Source: Pelistega sp. (GTDB taxonomy: Bacteria; Pseudomonadota; Gammaproteobacteria; Burkholderiales; Burkholderiaceae_B). Taken from it: a stretch of DNA of 64,000 nucleotides. This document shows, in pieces, positions 37,804 to 45,952 of this stretch (within the stretch, counting starts at the first letter, position 1; each line of letters starts with the position of its first letter). Under the pieces are notes generated by a model. The model saw only the letters and a list, made by a program, of their open reading frames with translations. It did no database searches and was not told the DNA's origin. The position numbers were made by a program, and so were the translations under genes. Location of the stretch: contig JAUNUI010000010.1 of the NCBI GenBank assembly GCA_030538255.1, positions 31,167 to 95,166 on the forward strand, given 5' to 3'.

Positions 37804-39480
37804 ATGGTTTATAAGACTGATGCACAAATTGCTCAAGAAGCTGTGATGCAACCGATTCAAGCAATTGCGGCTAAATTAGGTTTAGGTGCTGAACAAATTC
37901 AGCCTTACGGTCACTATAAAGCCAAGGTCTATCCTCCCGACATCTATCAAAAACCTGCCGCACAAGGGAAATTAATTCTGGTCACGGCGATTAACCCAAC
38001 CCCTGCAGGCGAGGGCAAGACGACGGTATCGATTGGTTTGGGCGATGCTCTACAACGCTTAGGCAAGTCCGCAGTTATTGCATTGCGCGAACCTTCATTA
38101 GGCCCTGTGTTCGGGATAAAAGGTGGAGCTGCGGGTGGCGGCTATGCGCAAGTGCTACCGATGGAAGATATTAATTTACACTTTACCGGCGATATGCATG
38201 CGATTGGTGCGGCGAATAATCTCTTGGCCGCGATGATTGATAATCATATCTATCAAGGTAATGAACTGAATATCGATCCTAAGCGCGTGGTGTGGCGTCG
38301 TGCAATAGATATGAACGATCGGCAACTGCGTAATCTGATTAGTGGTTTGGGTAAGTCCACGGATGGGGTGGTGCGTCCCGATGGCTTTGATATTACGGTC
38401 GCCTCTGAAGTCATGGCTGTCTTTTGCCTAGCGAGTGATTTACAAGACTTAAAGCAGCGCTTAGGTAATATGTTAGTGGCCTATACCCGTGATGGGCAGC
38501 CTATTTATGCACGTGATTTACAAGCGCATGGAGCCATGACGGTTTTGCTTAAAGAAGCATTGCAGCCGAATTTGGTACAGACCATCGAAGGCACGCCAGC
38601 CTTTTTACATGGTGGGCCTTTTGCGAATATTGCCCATGGTTGCAATTCAGTGATCGCAACTCGTGTTGCTTCGCATCTGGGTGATTATGTTGTGACGGAA
38701 GCGGGTTTTGGTGCCGACTTAGGTGCGGAGAAATTCTGCGATATTAAGTGTCGCTTATCAGGCTTAAGACCTGATGCCGCCGTGATTGTGGCGACTATTC
38801 GTGCTCTCAAATATAATGGTGGTGTCTCTCGTGAAGACTTGGCACATGAAAATTTGGAGGCTTTGGAAAAAGGTCTACCGAATTTACTCAAGCATATCCG
38901 CAATATGAAAGAAGTATTCGGCCTTCCTGTCGTGGTGGCCTTGAATCATTTTGTCAGTGATACCACGGCAGAATTAGAGATGGTGCAAGCCGTCTGTGCT
39001 GAGTATGGCGTGACCGTCGCCTTAACTGATGTCTGGGCTAAGGGTGGGGCAGGTGGTGAAGAACTTGCACAGGCCGTCTTGAATGTCTTAGCGCACGATC
39101 CAGCCCAGTTCCGTTATGCTTATGCCGATGATTTAAAAATCGAAGAGAAAATCCGTGCCATTGCTCGCCGAGTGTATGGTGCCGATAATGTGGACTTCAC
39201 CGCCGAGGCTTTAGAAGACTTAAAGACCATAGAACAACTTGGCTTTAACCATCTACCAGTGTGTATGGCGAAGACTCAATACTCCTTAAGTGATAATCCT
39301 AAACTCTTGGCCTGCCCAGAGAACTTTAGGATCACTGTGCGTGGTTTGACAGTGGCGGCAGGCGCTGGTTTTGTTGTGGCCTTATGTGGCGCAATGATGC
39401 GCATGCCAGGTTTGCCGAAGAAACCTGCAGCGCATAGCATTGATGTCGATGACTCAGGTGTTATTCAGGGCTTATTCTAA
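37804..39480 (+). CDS. fhs: Formate-tetrahydrofolate ligase
   Basis: ATP-dependent synthesis of 10-formyl-tetrahydrofolate for one-carbon metabolism. The 558-aa protein is full length with the nucleotide loop TPAGEGKTT (66-74), the [21 protein letters not shown] block near 94-114, and [13 protein letters not shown] near 300-312. GGAGACG precedes the ATG. Appears monocistronic, with no folate riboswitch-like structure recognised upstream. Confidence 0.97.
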   Translation: MVYKTDAQIAQEAVMQPIQAIAAKLGLGAEQIQPYGHYKAKVYPPDIYQKPAAQGKLILVTAINPTPAGEGKTTVSIGLGDALQRLGKSAVIALREPSLGPVFGIKGGAAGGGYAQVLPMEDINLHFTGDMHAIGAANNLLAAMIDNHIYQGNELNIDPKRVVWRRAIDMNDRQLRNLISGLGKSTDGVVRPDGFDITVASEVMAVFCLASDLQDLKQRLGNMLVAYTRDGQPIYARDLQAHGAMTVLLKEALQPNLVQTIEGTPAFLHGGPFANIAHGCNSVIATRVASHLGDYVVTEAGFGADLGAEKFCDIKCRLSGLRPDAAVIVATIRALKYNGGVSREDLAHENLEALEKGLPNLLKHIRNMKEVFGLPVVVALNHFVSDTTAELEMVQAVCAEYGVTVALTDVWAKGGAGGEELAQAVLNVLAHDPAQFRYAYADDLKIEEKIRAIARRVYGADNVDFTAEALEDLKTIEQLGFNHLPVCMAKTQYSLSDNPKLLACPENFRITVRGLTVAAGAGFVVALCGAMMRMPGLPKKPAAHSIDVDDSGVIQGLF

Positions 39481-40040
39481 TCTGCTATGCTGCTTGTGGG
39501 TTCGCTATTCAAATTAAAACGATCGCTGTTATTTAAAAGCTATTCGAGTGTAAACATGACCTTGCTGCATCAAGATAAATATGCAACGAGCGTGATTCAG
39601 GTTTATTTTAGGTGCAGTTGCAGCATATTTATGTACTAATCACTGAATATTAAGGCAAGATTTGTAACTTTGAGACAGAGCTGAGTTGATGCGCTTGTAT
39701 CGGAGTTTAAATTTTTATGTGCGTATTTTTTTACTTGGACTGGGGTGGGGTATCTTTTATCGTAGGTGCTAAAGATTAAGCAACTGCAAGTTGATGCCTG
39801 ATCAGCGTTATATGGCTTAAATTTTGCATAAGATTTTTTTCAATACTTGAGTGTTTAAGTAATCTGTAAGATGATGTAAAACACGTATTAGTCTATGAAA
39901 TGGGCTTTACTGATAAAAAATGTCTATGGTATAGTTGTTACATATCAGCAGCTTGCTTAGGATTTAAACTAAGTTCCTCGAGTGAGTTGTAGCGCCTAGT
40001 TTTGACTTAGTGGCCTGATAAACCAATTAAGGAGAATATT
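39481..40040. other. 560-bp intergenic region upstream of the DUF1328 gene
   Basis: No gene or RNA recognised. A possible promoter for the small gene downstream is TTTACT (39906-39911) with TATAGT (39930-39935), 18-bp spacing. The distance from there to the start codon (over 100 nt) leaves room for a long 5' leader. Otherwise nothing stands out. Confidence 0.35.
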
Positions 40041-40199
40041 ATGTTGCACTATGCTGTAGTCTTTTTCGTTATCGCTATTATTGCAGGTATTTTAGGGTTT
40101 GGTGGTATTGCAGGTAGTGCCGTCGGAATCGCTAAAATTCTATTTTTCATCTTCCTCGTGATTGCTGTGCTTTCATTTATCTTTGGACGAGGGCGCTGA
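40041..40199 (+). CDS. DUF1328 (YtjA-family) small membrane protein
   Basis: 52-aa protein, almost entirely hydrophobic: [20 protein letters not shown], then a GGIAG(S)A loop, [19 protein letters not shown] and a basic end. This is the standard two-span DUF1328 layout. AAGGAG lies at ideal spacing before the ATG and a strong terminator follows, so it is a single-gene transcript. Family members are often stress-induced in proteobacteria; function unknown. Confidence 0.93.
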   Translation: MLHYAVVFFVIAIIAGILGFGGIAGSAVGIAKILFFIFLVIAVLSFIFGRGR

Positions 40200-40265
40200 G
40201 TGATTTAGCGTATTGTGAGTCATGAGTGATTTCCTGTCTTTTTCGCATTCATGACAGAGCATTGA

Positions 40266-40300
40266 AGAATACCTCGTCGTCTGGGCGAGGTATTTTTTTG
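40266..40300 (+). terminator. Terminator of the DUF1328 gene
   Basis: AATACCTCG (40268-40276) pairs with CGAGGTATT (40286-40294), followed by a run of T. Confidence 0.9.
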
Positions 40301-40423
40301 CGCTTCAGTCTAAGTGCCGTAATCGGCAGGCTGAATAAGCACGCCATTTGAGCGAGGTCGTTTTTTATGTCAATCTATGTCCGTAGTCTATAACAAGCTG
40401 TCGAATCTAGGTAGAGGCGTCAA

Positions 40424-40732
40424 TTAAATCAGTCTCACTAAGGCCGCCGTCAGCACACCACAGCTAATCGCTAATAAGGGCTTTTTCACCAGGAGCATCA
40501 TGATCAAGGTCACTAATAAGGCGAGTCGAGCACCAGTATCACCCATGACGGCAATAGGAGTGAGTAGAGCGATTAATACAGATCCCGACATAGCCTGAAT
40601 AAATTGCCTAACACGCTTACCAATCGGGACGAAGGACATGATATAGACGCCGCCCCAGCGAGTTGCTAGGGTCACAAGACCCATAATTACAACGACGATG
40701 AGGGCGCCAGCACCTGCGATATCAATATTCAT
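40424..40732 (-). CDS. azlD: AzlD-family branched-chain amino acid exporter subunit
   Basis: 102-aa membrane protein with four hydrophobic segments, of the AzlD family that pairs with AzlC to export branched-chain amino acids. RWGGVYIMSFVPIGKRVRQFI near 26-46 and SVLIALLTPIAVMGDTG near 52-68 are typical. Its ATG overlaps the azlC stop (TAATG), so it is translationally coupled. Confidence 0.9.
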   Translation of the reverse strand: MNIDIAGAGALIVVVIMGLVTLATRWGGVYIMSFVPIGKRVRQFIQAMSGSVLIALLTPIAVMGDTGARLALLVTLIMMLLVKKPLLAISCGVLTAALVRLI

Positions 40733-41451
40733 TATTTGGCTCCATCATTAATGAGGACGCCGGTGATACCGCCAGCAAGTGTGCCAACAATAATATGGCT
40801 ATTTTCTGGTAGATACCAGTACGCTAGAAGTGAAGAGATGCCTGCAACTCCCCAGATAAATAGCACGCGCAGATTCTTCTCGCCAGCTACTACCATGGCA
40901 AGTAGGAAGCAGGCCATAATCATATCTAAGCCAAAACTCTTGGGGTCACTAATAATATTGCCGAAAGAGGCGCCAAGCCAGGTACCAATCACCCAGAAAA
41001 GCCAGAGTGCAAAACCTCCCCCAAATACAATACCAAGTCCTGGTTGGCCGCGGCTGAAGGCTTGCATTGCCATGGCCCAGTTGGCGTCGGAGGCGAATAG
41101 GGTGATGCCGTAGCGTTGACCGACAGGTAGATGGCGCAACCATGGGTAAAGAGTGGCACCCATGAGAAGATGGCGTGCATTGATAGCAAATACGGTGACG
41201 ATTAAAGGCAGCAATGGTACCTGTGTGCCCCATAAATCCAAGGCGGCAAATTGCGATGCGCCAGCAAAAACCAGCGCACTCATAAGAAGAATAATTAGGT
41301 GATCTAGTCCCTGCTGTGCCGCTGCCAGACCGAATGCGGCACCGAAGGCCGTGACAAACAGAGAAATGGGTAGGAGTTGTTTAAAACCAGCCCAAATTAA
41401 AGTTTTATTGATACGATGCAGCGCAGCCGAGGACTCTGTAGTTTTTGTCAT
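40732..41451 (-). CDS. azlC: AzlC-family branched-chain amino acid permease
   Basis: 239-aa inner-membrane protein with several spans and the AzlC signature around FAGASQFAALDLWG (about 62-75) and NARHLLMGATLYPWL (about 92-106). Works with AzlD, encoded immediately downstream. A weak GGAAT ribosome site precedes the ATG. No Lrp-type regulator is adjacent. Confidence 0.93.
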   Translation of the reverse strand: MTKTTESSAALHRINKTLIWAGFKQLLPISLFVTAFGAAFGLAAAQQGLDHLIILLMSALVFAGASQFAALDLWGTQVPLLPLIVTVFAINARHLLMGATLYPWLRHLPVGQRYGITLFASDANWAMAMQAFSRGQPGLGIVFGGGFALWLFWVIGTWLGASFGNIISDPKSFGLDMIMACFLLAMVVAGEKNLRVLFIWGVAGISSLLAYWYLPENSHIIVGTLAGGITGVLINDGAK

Positions 41452-41911
41452 GTCTTGTATTCCTTTAGATCCTGTTTCCTGCTATTCCTGCTGAACGTAT
41501 TCATACGCTGATTTCTTTAAATTCAATTTCGCTATTCTGCCTTAGTTTTGAGGTTTAGAGAAGTGTAGCAGTGATTTCGATGAGTGTTTTGTGATAACTA
41601 AGTTATTAAGTCTATGTGTCATTAGGGCTATGTGTTGATGGCGTGATTCCTTAATGATAAGCTTTAAGTGCATAGTGGTAGTTTCCTAGTGGAAAGGTTA
41701 GGGGTGTTGAGCGCCTATTATCACGTTCGAACCGTGCGTCCACTATGTATTCAAATTACACTTGTCTATCCCACTCCGTCAATTCTTGTCTTATTAGCGT
41801 AAGAAACCAGCGCATTTCTACGCATGGATAATCATTCGCAGTTTTAAGCCTCGCGCCAAATGAAACTGGCATACTCATTTACGCAGTTTTAAAATTATGA
41901 AGAGGCGAAAG
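41452..41911. other. Intergenic region between divergent azlC and comM
   Basis: About 460 bp. No gene is supported. It should hold both promoters, but none matches consensus well enough to call. No tRNA or repeat recognised. Confidence 0.35.
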
Positions 41912-43540
41912 ATGAGTCTGGCAGTTTTGTATAGTTGCGCTTTAATGGGGATGAGTGCGCCACGGGTTTGTGTGGAGGTGCATCTTAGCGCAGGTCTGCC
42001 AAATATGACGATTGTTGGCTTACCTGATGCGGGCGTCAGGGAAAGTCGCGAGCGGGTGCGTTCGGCAATTGATACCAGTGGCTACGAGTTCTCGCCTGGG
42101 CGTTTTACAGTGAACTTGTCGCCGACCGCCTTGCCTAAAGAATCAGGACGCTTTGATTTGCCGATTGCTTTAGGGGTCTTATTGGCCACGGGACAAGTAC
42201 GTATTAGAGCTGAGCGCCTGGCTAGCTTAGAACATACCTTCTTTATAGGTGAACTCTCTTTGACGGGCGTGTTAATTCCTGTACAAGCCCCATTAATTAT
42301 TGGCCTATCGATTTATCGTCAATATCCCGATGCGGTACTTGTTATGCCTTATGAGGATGCGCAAGTGGCGGCACGGATTGAGGGCTTGAAGGTAATCGGT
42401 GTGCGTACCCTACAAGAGGCAGTGAGTTATTTGCGTGATGCACAGAGTGTCCAAGCCATGTTGAGTGAGAGTTTGTCTACGGATAGCCAATTAGCTGACA
42501 CGCAGAATGCGGGGAGAACTCAGCAAACAGGGCAAAACCCACAAGCAGGGCAAATCCGGCAAGTGGGAAATTCACCCATTTGCTCGCACCAAGATGCTGA
42601 ATCTTTATGCTTATCGGATATTCGCGGCCAAGCTGAGGCCTGTCATATCCTTGAAGTGGTAGCCAGTGGTGGGCATGGTCTTTTGCTATCAGGTTCCCCT
42701 GGGGTGGGTAAAAGTATGTTGGCGAATCGGTTGCCGACCTTATTGCCCAAGCTTAGTACGCAACAATCACTTGAAGTTATGGCCTTACAGAGTATCTCGC
42801 GGCAGAACCTTAGCCATACGGACTTGCCTTTTTCCCAAGCCGTACCTTTTCGTGCGCCACACCATTCGGCCTCTATGGTGGCCTTGGTTGGTGGGGGTCC
42901 GAATGCTAGTCCAGGTGAAATCAGTATGGCCCATCATGGGGTCTTATTCTTAGATGAATTACCCGAGTTTGATCGGCGTGCTTTAGAGGCTTTGCGTGAA
43001 CCCTTGGAGCGTGGTGAGATTGTGGTCACACGGGCTAAGCGCTCCCAAGTCTATCCGGCACGCTTTCAACTGATTGCTGCGCATAACCCTTGTCCTTGTG
43101 GCTATTTAGGCCATCCCGATAAGCCCTGCGTGTGTACCCCTGATGCTATTCATCGCTATCAGAATAAGCTCTCAGGGCCTTTGTTAGATCGGATTGATGT
43201 GCATTGGCATGTACGTCCAGTCGAGAAAGATTGGATCCGTCAAGCACCAGCGGAGAGCTCTGCACAGGTTCGAGCCCGTGTTATGGCCTGCCGTGAGCGA
43301 CAATATGCACGACAAGGCTGCTTGAATGCACATATGAATGAGAGCCAGATTGGGCAATATTGTGTCTTATCACCCCCTATACAACAGTTATTAGAGAACT
43401 CAATAGCACGCTTTGCTTGGTCAGCGCGGGTGACGCATCGTGTCTTGAAAGTTACGCGAACCATTGCTGATATGCATGAGCATAAGCAAATCACGGAACA
43501 AGACTTCTTGCAGGCAGTGTCTTGTCGCCCCGAGCGCTAG
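41912..43540 (+). CDS. comM: YifB/ComM-family Mg-chelatase-like AAA+ ATPase
   Basis: Hexameric helicase-like protein that promotes branch migration during natural transformation. The 542-aa product starts MSLAVLYSCALMGMSAP and contains the N-terminal Lon-like fold (GLPNMTIVGLPDAGVRESRERV), Walker A GSPGVGKSM near 261-269, Walker B VLFLDELPEF near 343-352, and an NPCPCGYLG zinc-like segment near 393-401. I use ATG 41912, preceded by GAAGAGGCG; ATG 41897 overlaps that site. A Gln/Gly-rich insert of about 35 residues near 190-225 is longer than usual. The gene is intact, but its last 41 codons and downstream DNA are duplicated beyond a brnTA cassette. Confidence 0.93.
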   Translation: MSLAVLYSCALMGMSAPRVCVEVHLSAGLPNMTIVGLPDAGVRESRERVRSAIDTSGYEFSPGRFTVNLSPTALPKESGRFDLPIALGVLLATGQVRIRAERLASLEHTFFIGELSLTGVLIPVQAPLIIGLSIYRQYPDAVLVMPYEDAQVAARIEGLKVIGVRTLQEAVSYLRDAQSVQAMLSESLSTDSQLADTQNAGRTQQTGQNPQAGQIRQVGNSPICSHQDAESLCLSDIRGQAEACHILEVVASGGHGLLLSGSPGVGKSMLANRLPTLLPKLSTQQSLEVMALQSISRQNLSHTDLPFSQAVPFRAPHHSASMVALVGGGPNASPGEISMAHHGVLFLDELPEFDRRALEALREPLERGEIVVTRAKRSQVYPARFQLIAAHNPCPCGYLGHPDKPCVCTPDAIHRYQNKLSGPLLDRIDVHWHVRPVEKDWIRQAPAESSAQVRARVMACRERQYARQGCLNAHMNESQIGQYCVLSPPIQQLLENSIARFAWSARVTHRVLKVTRTIADMHEHKQITEQDFLQAVSCRPER

Positions 43541-43624
43541 GTGAACAATAAACCTGCTTAAGTTTAATCAGCTTATATTCTTCAAAAAGTATAAGCCTTC
43601 ATATATCACCCTGAGCGCTAAGGT
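43418..43624. repeat. comM-end direct repeat, left copy
   Basis: Covers the last 41 codons of comM and about 85 bp beyond. It matches 44274-44473: the coding part differs at roughly 11 of 123 positions, and the downstream part is more diverged but shares GTGAACAATAAACC, AAAAAGTATAAGCC and CTAAGGT in order. Confidence 0.9.
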
Positions 43625-43705
43625 GTTTTGCAGGAATGCGTACTTATATTTTTTAAAAGCTTTACGTAACTACAAAACGAAACTACAATTTACACTAAGC
43701 GTACA

Positions 43706-43983
43706 ATGGAACTTGAATGGGATGCTGATAAAGCAGCACGAAACCTGAAAAAACATGGTGTTTCCTTCGAGGATGCCAAGTTTGTATTCTATGATTATGG
43801 GCGGATTGAAACCTACGATGGTCGGGATGAACACGGAGAAGACCGTGGGGCACGATTGGTTTTGTCTATTCCGTTGTCCTGTATGTAGTCTATACCATTC
43901 GAGATGAGGACACTGTCCGCCTTATCTCTGCGAGGAAAGCCGATGCCAAGGAAACAAAGCAATATTGTCAAGCGAACTCTTGA
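43706..43983 (+). pseudogene. brnT: Frameshifted brnT toxin gene
   Basis: BrnT-type toxin (RelE-fold RNase of the BrnTA system). The first about 49 codons read MELEWDADKAARNLKKHGVS and continue to GEDRGA. The reading frame then runs out at 43888, but the +2 frame continues as TIGFVYSVVLYVVYTIRDED and LISARKADAKETKQ, the normal C-terminal half including the ISARKA motif, to a stop at 43981. So one net base is missing or extra at about 43840-43865. The repaired gene would be about 92 aa, normal for BrnT, and would overlap the brnA start by 41 bp. Confidence 0.85.
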
Positions 43984-44263
43984 CTTAAAGAAAGAGCCTC
44001 AATTGAGTGCCAAGCAAAAAGCGCGACTTGATACTGTGGCCTTAATGCCAGATGAGCAGATCGATTACAGCGATGCGCCTAAACGAGTTGATGCAGTATG
44101 GATGAAAGCGGCAGAGCAATTACCTCAAGCTAAAAAACAAATCACCTTGCGTATTGATGCCGATGTGTTGGCATTCTTCAAAGGCACTGGAGCACGGTAT
44201 CAGTCCCGTATGAATGCTGTTCTGCGCTCTTACGTTGAGGCGCACAAAAGTAGCGCGAAATGA
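43943..44263 (+). CDS. brnA: BrnA-family antitoxin
   Basis: 106-aa antitoxin. A basic N-terminus (MPRKQSNIVKRTL) and central disordered region precede the C-terminal DNA-binding part KKQITLRIDADVLAFFKGTGARYQSRMNAVLRSYV (about 67-101), a ribbon-helix-helix segment diagnostic of BrnA. ATG 43943 lies inside the end of brnT, as in functional brnTA operons. The antitoxin frame looks intact while the toxin is frameshifted, so this may be an orphaned antitoxin. Confidence 0.88.
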   Translation: MPRKQSNIVKRTLDLKKEPQLSAKQKARLDTVALMPDEQIDYSDAPKRVDAVWMKAAEQLPQAKKQITLRIDADVLAFFKGTGARYQSRMNAVLRSYVEAHKSSAK

Positions 44264-44273
44264 GCCATTCACC

Positions 44274-44473
44274 TGGTCAGCGCGGGTGACACATCGTGTC
44301 TTGAAAGTCGCGCGAACCATCGCTGATATTCATGAGCATGAGCAAATCACGGAACAAGACTTCTTACAGGCCGTAGCTTGTCGGCCTGAGCGCTAGGTGA
44401 ACAATAAACCCGATTACCTTGAATAATAGGTTCTTAAAAAGTATAAGCCCTTATAATCGCCTTGCGTACTAAG
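44274..44473 (+). pseudogene. Duplicated comM 3' fragment, right copy
   Basis: Contains codons for the last 41 residues of ComM (from WSARVTHRVLKV to RPER and stop at 44396) plus about 77 bp of downstream sequence. It differs from the intact comM end by a few replacements (Thr to Ala, Met to Ile, Lys to Glu, Ser to Ala) and silent changes. It has no start or ATPase part and cannot function. It flanks the brnTA cassette on the right. Confidence 0.9.
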
Positions 44474-44484
44474 GTACTAGAGCA

Positions 44485-45393
44485 TCACTTCCGATTCGAT
44501 AACAGCAAACCAATCGCAATTGCACTAATCCCGATGAGGTGATAGCTATGGATAGCTTCATTCAAAAATAGAGCAGAGAGCAGTACGCCGAACACGGGCA
44601 TTAAGTGAATCGATAAGCCTGCACGTACTGGGCCGACGCGAGCTACTGCGAAGGTATACAGTAAATACGCCACCACCGATGGCAGAATACCGACATAAGC
44701 CAGTGCCAAGATGGATTCAGTACGCCACACAATCTGTGCGCCTGTGCTGAGTTCCCATAGACAGAAGGGCAGCAAGCAGAGAATCGCGATAATAATTTGT
44801 GCCCCCATTAAGCCAGTACGGTTAATCGAAGTAGGGATGGCTTTTACCCATAAGGTATAGAATGCCCAACAAACCATGGCGGTAAAGACCAGCACATCGC
44901 CTGGATTGAAGGCTAGCTGTAATAAGCGTGATACGTCACCATGCAGAATAATCGTGAGCACGCCGATTAAGGATATGCTTAAGCCCAAGAGCTGCATGAA
45001 CTGGAGTTTTTGCCGATAGAATGCGCAGCCGATCATCACAATCAGTACAGGGATGCATGAGTTTAAAAGTAAAGCATTGTTCGTGGTGGTGCTGTGCAGC
45101 CCTGCATAAATTAAGGTATTAAAAGAAGCTACCCCGACAATCCCTGTACCCATCACGAGCCAGCGATGCTGCCAATAGAGACGCCAATCGCGCTGCATGA
45201 GTTTCCAGGCGAATGGCAGAATAATCAAAAGTGCAATCACCCAGCGACCGAAAGATAAGGTCATGGGTGGAATGTCATTGCGTACCGCACGCCCCACCAC
45301 AAAGTTGCCTGCCCACAACAGTGGTGGAAGAACCAGTAAGGGGAGGGTATTGAGCCATGAGTGGTTTACTTGTTTGAGGCTTGATGAAGACAT
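44485..45393 (-). CDS. EamA/DMT-superfamily transporter
   Basis: 302-aa inner-membrane protein with about ten hydrophobic segments in two EamA repeats (PPLLWAGNFVVGRAV at the start of repeat 1; FTAMVCWAFYTLW at the start of repeat 2). Drug/metabolite-type exporter, substrate unknown, often amino acids or nucleosides. No strong ribosome site precedes the ATG. Convergent with the comM/brnTA block. Confidence 0.92.
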   Translation of the reverse strand: MSSSSLKQVNHSWLNTLPLLVLPPLLWAGNFVVGRAVRNDIPPMTLSFGRWVIALLIILPFAWKLMQRDWRLYWQHRWLVMGTGIVGVASFNTLIYAGLHSTTTNNALLLNSCIPVLIVMIGCAFYRQKLQFMQLLGLSISLIGVLTIILHGDVSRLLQLAFNPGDVLVFTAMVCWAFYTLWVKAIPTSINRTGLMGAQIIIAILCLLPFCLWELSTGAQIVWRTESILALAYVGILPSVVAYLLYTFAVARVGPVRAGLSIHLMPVFGVLLSALFLNEAIHSYHLIGISAIAIGLLLSNRK

Positions 45394-45679
45394 TAGAACG
45401 TGAATGCAAAAATAGGTATGGCAATGATTGGAAATGCTAGCTATACATAGTTAATGGATAGAACAGGCGTGAACATGCTTGGCAAAAACTAGGCAATGCT
45501 AGATAAGGCTAGGCATGATTATACCTTAGCCAGTCGGAATAGAGACTTATCTTATTGGCGGGGCTCTGTTTGGGTAGCCATGGTTCATTATTAACCTTGG
45601 CTCGCACGTGCGGCTCGTCTATGGTCTTTGCCTTGTGCGCTTAGCTAGTTGATGGCAATGATAGCAGGCGCAGGGGTGC
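45394..45679. other. Intergenic stretch, probably decayed DNA
   Basis: No recognisable gene. It precedes the kup fragment and may contain more of that gene decayed beyond recognition. Words such as GGCAATGCTAG recur in degenerate form. Confidence 0.3.
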
Positions 45680-45868
45680 GAGCTAGATCCAATGGTGTGT
45701 AGTTATTTCATTTCCAGAGAAACGATTATTCCACGTGCCGGCACGTCGATGCCACTGTGGCAGGCGAAAGTTTTCGCTCAACTCCATCGCAATGCTAGTT
45801 CTGTCGCTGATTTTCTTAAACTACCCAGTGGCTCGGTTTTGGAGTTGGGGGCTAAAGTAGATTACTAG
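45680..45868 (+). pseudogene. 3' remnant of a kup potassium transporter gene
   Basis: The frame reads ELDPMV, then SYFISRETIIPRAGT, MPLWQAKVFAQLHRNA and ending LPSGSVLELGAKVDY with a TAG at 45866. These phrases match the C-terminal cytoplasmic tail of KUP potassium uptake proteins (SRE(T)xxPRxGTxMxLWxxxxFxxxxRNA, then xVxELG). Only about 62 codons remain of a gene normally over 600 codons, and an in-frame stop lies just upstream (45662). It is a gene relic between two minus-strand genes. Confidence 0.8.
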
Positions 45869-45952
45869 TGCGACCTTATGCTTTATTGCGCTAAGTTGCG
45901 GTATCTTTGCGAGATGAAAAGACATAGTAATTGCATTAGTTTGAGTGTCGTC

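Noticed and set aside
41730-41760. tRNA T-arm-like word (GTTCGAACC) upstream of comM
   Set aside because: No acceptor or anticodon arms can be built around it.
43418-44473. Insertion sequence flanked by long direct repeats
   Set aside because: No transposase, no terminal inverted repeats, and the direct repeats are coding comM sequence.
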